This document shows, piece after piece, positions 27,145-34,760 of a DNA stretch of 64,000 nt (position 1 is its first letter; each line of letters opens with the position of its first letter). The notes below the pieces were generated by a model. The model was not told where the DNA came from. It made no database searches and saw nothing but the letters and a program-made list of their open reading frames with translations. The DNA is from Paraclostridium bifermentans (lineage in GTDB: Bacteria; Bacillota; Clostridia; Peptostreptococcales; Peptostreptococcaceae). The stretch spans positions 682,001 through 746,000 of the forward strand of contig NZ_CP079737.1 in NCBI RefSeq assembly GCF_019916025.1, written 5' to 3'. Both the position numbers and the translations under genes were made by a program.

Positions 27145-28059
27145 ATGATAAACGATCAAAAGTATGTTATTTTATCGCTTGAGGTACATTTGTTTTTTGC
27201 AAGAATAATGAAAGAACATTCACTTTTTTTAGAGGCTGGATTTACACCCAAAAACTCCGATTTAGCAAATAGTGCAGAACATTATAAAAAAGAGTTTGAA
27301 AAATTATTATCATATGCAATAAGCGCTAGTAATGGAGTAATCAGACCTGAGGTTTTAAAATCTGGGGAATTAATTACTGATTACACACTGGGAACAGAAC
27401 AAAAAACACAAAATTTCACAGGAATAGAAATAAATCAAAACATAACTAAGTTAGAGGCTAAATTGCGTAGTGGAAATAATCCACAGGTTAGTAGTAAATT
27501 AATAAATTATGTAAGTGAGCTTAATAGTAATGCAAAAAAAATTATTAAAGGTCTTATTAATTTTAAACAAACAGTATTAGAGGGAGTATTATCTTGTAAT
27601 TTATTTACAGCTAATTATCCATTACTTATTGAACATATAATTCGTGAAGCAAAATTATATCTGTCGTTAGTAGAAGATCTTGATAATAAGGTTGATATTG
27701 ACTCTAAAGGTGCTAAAGAAACTGAGTTATTTTGGGATCAAATTATGATGGAACATGCACTATTTATTAGAGGATTACTTGATCCTTCTGAAAATAAATT
27801 GATTGAAACAGCAGATGAATTTGCAGATGATTTTAATGAACTTATAAAAGAGGCAAAAGCAATGACCGATGTTACAATAAAAAATACTATAGATGAAACT
27901 TTAAGTCAAACTATTGAACTTAAGGATTTTAAACAAGCAGGAACAGAAGAAATTGCTAGTTGTAAAATAAAATCTATAATACTACCACTTCTTGGAGACC
28001 ATGTATTAAGAGAAGCTAATCATTATATAAGGTTATTAGAAAGTTATAAGTCAATGTAA
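27145..28059 (+). CDS. DUF2935 two-domain helical metal-binding protein
   Basis: 304 residues made of two related all-helical halves (~1-145 and ~150-300). Each half begins with a helix carrying E..LF..RIM.EH or LFWDQIMMEHALF, giving the Glu/His ligand pattern of DUF2935 four-helix bundles, and each has a later His-bearing helix (IEHIIREAKLY, LGDHVLREANHY). Family members bind a di-metal centre in known structures as far as I recall; the function is unknown. RBS TAGGAGGAG. Confidence 0.87.
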   Translation: MINDQKYVILSLEVHLFFARIMKEHSLFLEAGFTPKNSDLANSAEHYKKEFEKLLSYAISASNGVIRPEVLKSGELITDYTLGTEQKTQNFTGIEINQNITKLEAKLRSGNNPQVSSKLINYVSELNSNAKKIIKGLINFKQTVLEGVLSCNLFTANYPLLIEHIIREAKLYLSLVEDLDNKVDIDSKGAKETELFWDQIMMEHALFIRGLLDPSENKLIETADEFADDFNELIKEAKAMTDVTIKNTIDETLSQTIELKDFKQAGTEEIASCKIKSIILPLLGDHVLREANHYIRLLESYKSM

Positions 28060-28106
28060 TTACAGATAATACATTTTTATTTTTTATACAATATAAATTT
28101 TAATCT

Positions 28107-28141
28107 AAAAATGGACTCTATTTATTAGAGTTCATTTTTTA
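28107..28141 (+). terminator. Terminator after the DUF2935 gene
   Basis: AAATGGACTCTA / TAGAGTTCATTT hairpin with trailing T; very similar to the dnaJ terminator. Confidence 0.85.
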
Positions 28142-28224
28142 AGTTAATAAAAAATTTTATTTTTATTAAGATTATAATTTATAGTATAATTAAGAATTAG
28201 ATATAATTTTTAGGGAGAATATAA

Positions 28225-28479
28225 GTGGATAAAGAAAAGTGTTGCTGCAATTCACATGAAAATAAAGAGGTATTTATTGGAGAATACGTATGTTATTGTA
28301 ATCATGTAACGGAAAATGATATAAAAAATAGTATCAAAGAAGGTGCTCAAAGTGTAGAAGAGGTTATAAAAAATACAGGAGCAATGAAAAATAGTAATTG
28401 CACTGTAAATAATCCTAAAGGAACTTGTTGTTATTTAGATATTGTTCATGTATTCAATAAATATAATAATAAGTACTGA
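28225..28479 (+). CDS. BFD-like [2Fe-2S]-binding small protein
   Basis: 84 residues, GTG start with AGGGAG upstream. Central domain CYCNHVTENDIKNSIKEGA ... NTGAMKNSNCTVNNPKGTCC matches BFD-type [2Fe-2S] domains as in bacterioferritin-associated ferredoxin and the N part of some CopZ proteins, but with a longer than usual gap between the second Cys pair. An extra CCC triplet lies near the N terminus. Likely an electron carrier or Fe-S/metal sensor domain (inference). Confidence 0.78.
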   Translation: MDKEKCCCNSHENKEVFIGEYVCYCNHVTENDIKNSIKEGAQSVEEVIKNTGAMKNSNCTVNNPKGTCCYLDIVHVFNKYNNKY

Positions 28480-28663
28480 TTAATAATTTTATTAAATTTA
28501 AAATAAATAGTTAGTGATTATATTTAAGGTAAGTATTACTTATGTTAAGTAAAAATAATATAATTGCAGGGCTAATATAAAAATGTTGTACAATATATTA
28601 GATAGATAAAATAAAAATGGGTATAAAATACATATTAAAATGATTTAGAAATGAGGTGATATT

Positions 28664-28903
28664 ATGACTTATGAAATACAAGAGAAAAGACCATACAGAC
28701 ATTTTAAAGGGAACTTATATTATGTACATAGTATAGTGAAACATTCAGAAACGGGAGAGAAATTAGTATCATATCAAATGCTTTATCCTCCTTATGATAT
28801 GTATGTTAGACCACTTAAAATGTTTCAAGAGAAGGTAGAAGAAGGAAGAGAAGATAATATAACTAATCAAGTTTATAGATTTGAACTATATACAGGAAAA
28901 TAA
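28664..28903 (+). CDS. DUF1653-like small protein
   Basis: 79 residues. Contains YRHFKGNLYYVHSIVKHSETGEKLVSYQ and a downstream RPLKMFQEKV block, the shape of DUF1653 proteins (a small SH3-like barrel with a conserved YRHFKG start and a W/MFxE motif). Function unknown. It is 15 bp before the YdbC-like gene, so they are cotranscribed. RBS GAGGTGA. Confidence 0.82.
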   Translation: MTYEIQEKRPYRHFKGNLYYVHSIVKHSETGEKLVSYQMLYPPYDMYVRPLKMFQEKVEEGREDNITNQVYRFELYTGK

Positions 28904-28918
28904 TTAAGAGGTGATGAT

Positions 28919-29140
28919 ATGGCAGGTATAAAATTTGATATACAAGAAAACTTTGGTGTTATTTCGGAAACTTCAAATGGATGGAGAAAAGAATTAAATT
29001 TAGTAAGTTGGAATGATAGAGCACCTAAATTTGATATAAGAGATTGGGATTCGAATCATGATAAAATGGGAAAAGGGTTAACTTTAAGTACAGATGAATT
29101 AAGAGAACTTAAAAGAATTCTTAATGAAATAGATTTATAA
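28919..29140 (+). CDS. YdbC-like PC4 ssDNA-binding protein
   Basis: 73 residues: IKFDIQENFGVISETSNGWRKELNLVSWNDRAPKFDIRDW (in parts) and the final GLTLSTDELRELKRIL helix. This fits the YdbC/PC4 family, small dimers that bind single-stranded nucleic acid. Second gene of a two-gene unit that ends in a strong hairpin. Confidence 0.85.
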   Translation: MAGIKFDIQENFGVISETSNGWRKELNLVSWNDRAPKFDIRDWDSNHDKMGKGLTLSTDELRELKRILNEIDL

Positions 29141-29163
29141 AATTTAATAATTATATTTTTATG

Positions 29164-29215
29164 TATCCTATATATAAAACATTGATAAAAATGTTTTATA
29201 TATAGGATATTTTTA
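29164..29215 (+). terminator. Long-stem terminator after the YdbC-like gene
   Basis: Perfect 20-bp arms (29164-29183 and 29190-29209), loop GATAAA, then T residues. The rest of the gap to 29453 is A/T-rich; a short coding-like remnant ends at the TAA at 29350-29352. Confidence 0.9.
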
Positions 29216-29453
29216 TGCAAAAAAACTATGAAATTTTCAAATTAAAAAATAGCTAAAGATAAGTTAAATTAATGGATGCATAGATAACCATTAAAAAAAT
29301 AAATGATAAGTATGAAGAACTTGAATTAGTAAAATTGCTTAAAACTGTGTAAAATCAATACTTGTGAGGTATATATATATATGTAATTAAAAATTAAATT
29401 AGACTTAAAAAAATAATTTATAAATACAAAATATCATAATAGAGGGTGGTTAA

Positions 29454-30467
29454 ATGAATAAATATATAAATAAACTTGAGAACATGCACATAGGTATAAG
29501 TGGAACATGCTTAGCGTTTATAACACTTAGTAACAGTTGGCAAATTAAAGATATCGGATATCTAAAACCAATTGCTATAGCTATAGCATTAGGCATGCTT
29601 ACTCTAATGATTATAAGAGCAGTTAAATTCCCAAAAGTAATGTATAAAGAATTAAAAGATCCAGTTGTAGGAACATTTTATCCAACGCTTGGGATGGTAA
29701 CGTGGTTAGTTTGTGGATACTTCTATCCTAAGTTTCCAACTATATGTAGTACATTATGGATAGGGGCAGCTATTTATCATTATGCAATAATTATTTTTTA
29801 TACAGTAATAAGAATTAAAGAAAAGAAATTTAGTAATATAATGCCTACTTGTTTTATAGTATATACAGGTATGATAACAGGTAGTGTTGCTAGTAAAGGT
29901 ATGGGAGGTATAATACCAGAAATAGCTCAGTTCATGCTAATGTTTGGATTTGTATTCTACACAATACTTTTACCAGTAGTTCTTTATATAGTATTTAAAA
30001 GTGAGATACTAGATGATAAAAAATTACCTACTGTTGGTATAGTTTGTTCACCTGCACCACTTGGAGTAGTAGGTATATTAACAATAGATCCAAATCCTAA
30101 TATATATATGTTAACTTGGTTAATAGTAACAGGATTAGTTCTTTTAGTAGTTGTATATGGATATATATTAAAATTATTTAAAGAAGGGTTTAAACCAACA
30201 TATGCATCATTTACATTCCCATTAGCAATAGCTACTTTAGCAGCGTATAAGTTAGCTGTATACTTTACATCTATAGGATATGCAAAATTAGGATCAATAT
30301 TTAATTTACTAGGTAATATAGAAATATTCATAGCAACATATGTAGTATTCTTTATATTATTAAACTTCTTAAATATGTTCTTTAAAGCAATAAACCCAAG
30401 AGTTGGAGAATACCTAGAGAAAGAAGAAGAGTTAATAGGTGGTACTCTTTACTCTCATGAAAAATAA
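29454..30467 (+). CDS. TDT-family transporter (SLAC1/TehA fold)
   Basis: 337 residues with about ten hydrophobic helices. It begins IGISGTCLAFITLSNSW, and the PTLGMVTWLVCGY, MIAGS-like MITGSVASKGMGG and CSPAPLGVVGIL segments fit the tellurite-resistance/dicarboxylate transporter (TDT) family. These proteins are anion channels or C4-acid/sulfite exporters; the substrate is not readable here. RBS GAGGGTGG. Monocistronic. Confidence 0.88.
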   Translation: MNKYINKLENMHIGISGTCLAFITLSNSWQIKDIGYLKPIAIAIALGMLTLMIIRAVKFPKVMYKELKDPVVGTFYPTLGMVTWLVCGYFYPKFPTICSTLWIGAAIYHYAIIIFYTVIRIKEKKFSNIMPTCFIVYTGMITGSVASKGMGGIIPEIAQFMLMFGFVFYTILLPVVLYIVFKSEILDDKKLPTVGIVCSPAPLGVVGILTIDPNPNIYMLTWLIVTGLVLLVVVYGYILKLFKEGFKPTYASFTFPLAIATLAAYKLAVYFTSIGYAKLGSIFNLLGNIEIFIATYVVFFILLNFLNMFFKAINPRVGEYLEKEEELIGGTLYSHEK

Positions 30468-30495
30468 AATTAAATAAATTTTTACTACAAGAAAA

Positions 30496-30526
30496 GAAAC
30501 TATATTAAATAATATAGTTTTTTTTA
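30496..30526 (+). terminator. Terminator after the TDT gene
   Basis: AAACTATATT, loop AAAT, AATATAGTTT then T run. Confidence 0.88.
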
Positions 30527-30641
30527 TGTTTTTTATACTGAAAAAAATACCGCTTATATAACTTAAAACACCTTTTAGATATAACTTATGGAATTTGAAA
30601 ATTGATAATGTATAATTAAATTCAGATAGGGGGTCAAGGAT

Positions 30642-31091
30642 GTGAAAATAGATATAGATATAGACAAAAGGTATGAAGAAATTCAAGTTATATTAATGTC
30701 AAATGAAATGAATGATGAGACTATGGAGATTTTAGAAAAACTAAAAACTACAAAAAATAAATATATTTTAGGTAAATCAGATAAAAAAGTATATATATTG
30801 GATGTAAAAGATATATATTTTTTCTACAGTGAAAATCAAAAAGTATTTGTTGAGACTGAAGATTTTAGATACGAAGTAGACGAAAGGCTATATGAAATAG
30901 AAGAGAATTTTAAAAATACATCATTTATTAGAGTTTCGAAATTTTCTATTGTAAATTTAAAAAAAGTTAAAAACATAGATATGAGTTTTAGTGGAAATTT
31001 AACTATTAACTTTATAAATGGTAAAAAGGAAAGTATATCTAGAAGATACATATCAAAAATAAAAGATTATTTAAAAAATGGAGGTTTTTAA
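30642..31091 (+). CDS. LytTR-domain transcription regulator
   Basis: 149 residues, GTG start with AGGGGGTC upstream. The N-terminal ~45 residues are helical and lack a receiver domain. The LytTR DNA-binding domain fills residues ~50-147: VYILDVKDIYFFYSENQKVFVET, ...FIRVSKFSIVNLKKVKNI, SGNLTINFINGKKESISRRYISKIKDYL. The gene overlaps the ribosome site of the DUF3021 gene, a partner pairing common in Firmicutes where the membrane protein probably controls the regulator (known association; mechanism inferred). Confidence 0.92.
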   Translation: MKIDIDIDKRYEEIQVILMSNEMNDETMEILEKLKTTKNKYILGKSDKKVYILDVKDIYFFYSENQKVFVETEDFRYEVDERLYEIEENFKNTSFIRVSKFSIVNLKKVKNIDMSFSGNLTINFINGKKESISRRYISKIKDYLKNGGF

Positions 31092-31092
31092 A

Positions 31093-31518
31093 ATGAGTAA
31101 ATATATAAAAACATTTATACATAGAGGTGTGTGTTATGGAATACCAGGAGGGGTATTTATAGGCCAATTAGTGTTTTTTATAATTTTATTAACTAACGAT
31201 ATAAGCAGTTTTGAAACAACAAGAGAACAGTTTTTTATTCAATTTTTAGCTTCAGCGTTTACGGGTTTTTATTGTACAGGACTAAGTGCTTTATACTCTA
31301 TAGAAGAATGGAGTTTATTAAAACAGACTTCTATAAATTTAATACTTATTACAATTGTATATTTTCCAATTTCATATTTAACAGGATGGATGCCTAAGGA
31401 CTTTTTTGGAATAGCTTCATTTATTTTGACATTTATAGTTTTTTATATTGTAGTATGGAATATATTCAGTCATAGAGTAAGAAGTATTAACGAAAAACTA
31501 GGAAAATTTAATAAGTAG
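31093..31518 (+). CDS. DUF3021 membrane protein, LytTR partner
   Basis: 141 residues from ATG 31093; GGAGG of an in-frame ATG-GAG-GTT sequence is the ribosome site, so the upstream ATG at 31078 is not used. Four transmembrane helices (GGVFIGQLVFFIILL, FLASAFTGFYCTGLSALY, INLILITIVYFPISYLTGW, FILTFIVFYIVVWNIF) as in DUF3021. It likely holds the LytTR regulator at the membrane. Confidence 0.88.
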   Translation: MSKYIKTFIHRGVCYGIPGGVFIGQLVFFIILLTNDISSFETTREQFFIQFLASAFTGFYCTGLSALYSIEEWSLLKQTSINLILITIVYFPISYLTGWMPKDFFGIASFILTFIVFYIVVWNIFSHRVRSINEKLGKFNK

Positions 31519-31600
31519 ATATTCAACTTATATCTTGATAAATTTAATTTATATAGGGTATATATCTTACTAAAAAAGATTTATAAGTAGGAGTAATCTT

Positions 31601-32287
31601 ATGAAAATACAAGATATAGTTATAAGAATTTTACTATCTATTTTTATAGGTGGTATAATTGGTTTTAATAGAGAACGAGAAAATGTATCGGCAGGATTTA
31701 GAACTCATGCATTAGTTTGTTTAGGCGCAACAATAGCTGCATTAATACAAGTACAGTTAGCAAGTTTGGCACTAAGCCAAATAACAAGTGAGCCAGCCCT
31801 TTCAGGAATAGTAAAGGTGAATGATGGAAGATTTATTGGTCAAGTAGTTTCTGGAATAGGGTTTTTAGGAGCTGGAACTATAATAAAAACTAAAGGTTCT
31901 GTTAAAGGACTAACTACAGCAGCTTCTATTTGGACAGTTGCATGTATTGGAATCGCTACAGGAATGGGATTTTATGAAGTAAGTATTTTAGGTGGTATTA
32001 GTACAATAATAGTACTTGTAGTTTTAAAGAAAATAGAAGGTAAGTATATAAATAAATCTACAAAGATAAAACTTATTATAAAATACAAATCTAAAACCGA
32101 AGCTATAAAAGAATTAAAAAATTCAATTGAAGATTTACAATTACAAATTGAATCTATAGAGTTTGTAGATGAATTTAATGTTATATATACATTAAAAGAC
32201 TTAAAGCTTATATGTATAAATGATTTGATTAGCTTACTATCAGAAAATGAAAGTATATTAAAGGTAAGTAAAATTGATAATTTTTAA
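31601..32287 (+). CDS. MgtC/SapB family membrane protein
   Basis: 228 residues. N-terminal five-helix MgtC domain with the signature GFNRERENVSAGFRTHALVCLGA and FIGQVVSGIGFLGAGTI, followed by GLTTAASIWTVACIGIATGMG and a C-terminal cytoplasmic ACT-like domain (~150-228). MgtC proteins are linked to Mg2+ limitation and modulation of ATP synthase or other transporters; direct Mg2+ transport is doubtful. RBS TAGGAG. A weak hairpin (AGGAG..ACC-AAAA-GGT..CTCCT) follows. Confidence 0.92.
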   Translation: MKIQDIVIRILLSIFIGGIIGFNRERENVSAGFRTHALVCLGATIAALIQVQLASLALSQITSEPALSGIVKVNDGRFIGQVVSGIGFLGAGTIIKTKGSVKGLTTAASIWTVACIGIATGMGFYEVSILGGISTIIVLVVLKKIEGKYINKSTKIKLIIKYKSKTEAIKELKNSIEDLQLQIESIEFVDEFNVIYTLKDLKLICINDLISLLSENESILKVSKIDNF

Positions 32288-32319
32288 ATTAGGAGTGTAC
32301 CAAAAGGTACCTCCTATAT

Positions 32320-32952
32320 TTAGCTGAACTTATATCCATATAAAAAAATATTTAAACTAGATGGAATTGTATCAAAATAAATTTCTTTTTCATTTAGACG
32401 ATCAAAGTTTTGGCTATCATAAAATCCATAGTTACATCTAGTATCTGTATATAAATAGATACTGTTAACTTTCATATCAATCATATAGTTAGATAGATAT
32501 TTAATTAATGTTTTTCCAACTCCAAGCCCTCTAGACTCTTCAGACACAATAAACAATTGAATAGAACCTTGGAAGTTATCTTCTTTACCTTGGATAATCT
32601 CTTTATAAGTTTGTGATACTTTGGAAAATTCCTTTATAGCGTTTTTATTTTCTTTACTAGAAAAAGCTAATTTTGCACCACTAGAAACCCAACTTAAAAT
32701 ATTAGAAAATTTTCTTAAATGTTTTTTATCATTTTTTGCATTTCCTAATATTATGCCAATAACAACATTATCTTTTACAGCAACCTTGCTAAATGAACTA
32801 TCTAAAAGACATCCTTGCAAGTAAATATTTAATATACATTCTAATAAATCACTATCTTTTATAAATTCACTAAACCCAAATGCATTATTAATCAATTCTT
32901 TAATACGATTATAATCTTTTTTCTCTAAATTTCTATAAACTACATTTTTCAT
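32320..32952 (-). CDS. GNAT-family N-acetyltransferase
   Basis: 210 residues. The acetyl-CoA loop SRGLGVGKTLIKYL (residues ~140-153) and the IYLYTDTRCNYGFYDSQNF block are typical of GNAT enzymes. The middle holds a longer insertion (~75-125) not seen in short GNATs. It is transcribed from a MerR-type promoter with 19-bp spacing (33020-33050), divergent from the MerR gene, so it is the probable target of that regulator, perhaps for drug or toxin acetylation (inference). Confidence 0.87.
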   Translation of the reverse strand: MKNVVYRNLEKKDYNRIKELINNAFGFSEFIKDSDLLECILNIYLQGCLLDSSFSKVAVKDNVVIGIILGNAKNDKKHLRKFSNILSWVSSGAKLAFSSKENKNAIKEFSKVSQTYKEIIQGKEDNFQGSIQLFIVSEESRGLGVGKTLIKYLSNYMIDMKVNSIYLYTDTRCNYGFYDSQNFDRLNEKEIYFDTIPSSLNIFLYGYKFS

Positions 32953-33019
32953 ATAGACACACTATCCTTTCTAACTAATAAATTAAAAGTAAAATTTCTG
33001 TTGAAAATACCTTATAATG

Positions 33020-33050
33020 ATAGTAATGTATACCCTAAAGGGAGAGTCAA
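33020..33050 (-). promoter_or_regulatory. MerR-type promoter and operator, 19-bp spacer
   Basis: On the minus strand: -35 TTGACT (33050-33045), 19-bp spacer, -10 TACTAT (33025-33020). The spacer contains the dyad CCC-TTTA-GGG. A 19-bp spacer with a dyad between the boxes is the hallmark of promoters activated by DNA-twisting MerR regulators. Confidence 0.82.
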
Positions 33051-33083
33051 TGTGAAAAATTTAAAATTAGGGGATGAAAATTT

Positions 33084-33878
33084 ATGAAAAATTTATACTC
33101 TATAGGAGAGGTTTCAAAAATAAAAAAAATAACTGTGAAATCATTAAGGTATTATCATAAAGTTGGAATTTTAATTCCTAAATATATAGATGATAATACT
33201 GGATATAGGTACTATTCAATAGATCAATTTATATATATTGATATAATAAAAGGATGTAGGGCATTAGGAACTAGCATAGCTGAGCTTCAAGAAATTTTTA
33301 AGGATTGTGAAACAGAAAAACTTTTAAAATATCTACATGTAAAAAGAGCACAAGCTGAAGAAAATATAATAAAAATGAAAGAAATAATAACTAATATTGA
33401 CAATCTAAATAGTAGTGTTGAATCTTCAAAAGAATTAATAAAAGATGGTGAAATTAGGATTAAACATTTTAATAAACGATATATAGTAGTAGAACCGTGT
33501 AAAGAAGTAGGAAGTTTAAAAGAGCTCATTCCTTACTCAGAATTAGAAAAGACTATTAAAAACAAAAATTTAAATGTATCGATAGAAAGAGGCATTGGAT
33601 ATGATTTTGATTCTAATGGAAAAGTAGAGCCATTTTATGTATTCAGTGAAATAATAAACGAGGAAAATATTAAAATAGATAAACATATAGATTTACTACC
33701 TGAAGGTGATTATTTAACATTAGCATACACAAAAGAAAATGAGGAAGACTGTATAAATAAAATTGTAAAATACATAAAAGAAAACAAATTAGAAGTAAAA
33801 AAATTTATTGAAATTGAGTTATTTAATGATTTTTTTAATACTAAAACATATAGTTGCCAAATTCAGATACTTATATAA
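33084..33878 (+). CDS. MerR-family regulator, BmrR-like
   Basis: 264 residues. N-terminal MerR helix-turn-helix YSIGEVSKIKKITVKSLRYYHKVGIL and the wing DDNTGYRYYS (residues ~4-50), a long dimer helix (~78-115), then a C-terminal ligand-binding domain of about 145 residues that resembles the GyrI/BmrR drug-binding fold. Probably a multidrug sensor. The adjacent divergent promoter indicates that it activates the GNAT gene. Terminated by a bidirectional hairpin. Confidence 0.88.
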   Translation: MKNLYSIGEVSKIKKITVKSLRYYHKVGILIPKYIDDNTGYRYYSIDQFIYIDIIKGCRALGTSIAELQEIFKDCETEKLLKYLHVKRAQAEENIIKMKEIITNIDNLNSSVESSKELIKDGEIRIKHFNKRYIVVEPCKEVGSLKELIPYSELEKTIKNKNLNVSIERGIGYDFDSNGKVEPFYVFSEIINEENIKIDKHIDLLPEGDYLTLAYTKENEEDCINKIVKYIKENKLEVKKFIEIELFNDFFNTKTYSCQIQILI

Positions 33879-33909
33879 AAAGGTTGTAAAAATTTACAAC
33901 CTTTTTGTT
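33878..33909. terminator. Bidirectional terminator
   Basis: AAAAAGGTTGTAAA / TTTACAACCTTTTT between two convergent genes. Confidence 0.92.
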
Positions 33910-34458
33910 TTATAAAGATACAAGAGCTACTGACTGAATTTGAGCAAGGACTAATTGAGATAAAGCATCTATTAAGTTTTTGTTTATAGACATATCTTTT
34001 AAAGCTAAAAAGTTCATAAAGCTATTTATTGATATTTTTTCATATATGTATAAATAAGTATGCTTATCTTTTAAGAAATCTTTATTCTTTATAGAGTTAT
34101 TAATTAAAGAAAGCTCATCCACAGTTGATCCTATTACTGCATGAACACATGTATGTTCTCTATCTAAATCGTAATTTTTTATATAATCACATTTAGAGCT
34201 AACTAAGTTATTCAAACTAATTATAGTAGTATAAACATTTTTAGAAGAGTAATAATTAGATTGATCTTTAACTTGCTTTGATATAAAATCGTATCTATTT
34301 TTTATTTGAGGTAGTTGTGATTTATAACTAAGCAAAAGATTTTGCAACTGAGTGTTATATTCAATTTCTGTATCTTTGTTTTTAAACTCTAAATCTCTAT
34401 ATTTTAAAGAAGCTTCTTCTAAATCTCTAAATAGCTTAATATCTTCAAGTTTTTTCAT
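33910..34458 (-). CDS. Unrecognised helical cytoplasmic protein
   Basis: 182 residues, RBS GGAGG 6 bases upstream of ATG 34458. Highly helical and hydrophilic; residues ~10-70 look like a coiled coil. One Cys pair (KCDYIKNY and HTCVHAVIG). No signal or membrane segment. I do not recognise the family. Stands alone, between the MerR regulator and the start of the glycan locus. Confidence 0.65.
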   Translation of the reverse strand: MKKLEDIKLFRDLEEASLKYRDLEFKNKDTEIEYNTQLQNLLLSYKSQLPQIKNRYDFISKQVKDQSNYYSSKNVYTTIISLNNLVSSKCDYIKNYDLDREHTCVHAVIGSTVDELSLINNSIKNKDFLKDKHTYLYIYEKISINSFMNFLALKDMSINKNLIDALSQLVLAQIQSVALVSL

Positions 34459-34521
34459 GTTAAACCTCCATAATGAATAATTAATTTAAGTTAATTATAT
34501 TATATAAAATAGAATAATTTA

Positions 34522-34535
34522 AGAAAATGTTTTCA
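34522..34535 (+). promoter_or_regulatory. Cre-like site, weak
   Basis: Near-palindrome AGAAAATGTTTTCA, close to the CcpA cre consensus but with TG in place of the central CG. It lies about 225 bp before the first GH38 gene, in a gap that otherwise holds only the promoter and second cre-like site. Confidence 0.35.
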
Positions 34536-34699
34536 GAGAACGGCTATATATCAATTTTATATAAGAATATTGAATATAAACTTAAGTTTGTATACTTATT
34601 ACAAATTATAGAAATAAACAGGCGATTAACAAACAACAAGCTAAAACTACACTTATATTATAAAAGCTATACTAAGTAAATATAGATGTTTATATCAAA

Positions 34700-34728
34700 T
34701 TGACAGTGAAAACGTTTCTAAATATAAT
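34700..34728 (+). promoter_or_regulatory. Glycan-locus promoter with overlapping cre site
   Basis: TTGACA (34700-34705), 17 bp, TATAAT (34723-34728): both boxes are exact consensus. The spacer holds TGAAAACGTTTCTA (34707-34720), which matches the cre consensus TGWAARCGYTWNCW at all but one position. A repressor bound here would block RNA polymerase directly, so repression by CcpA (or a LacI-family relative) is expected. Confidence 0.8.
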
Positions 34729-34760
34729 GAGACTATATTAGCGAAGGGGGAGAAAAAAAC

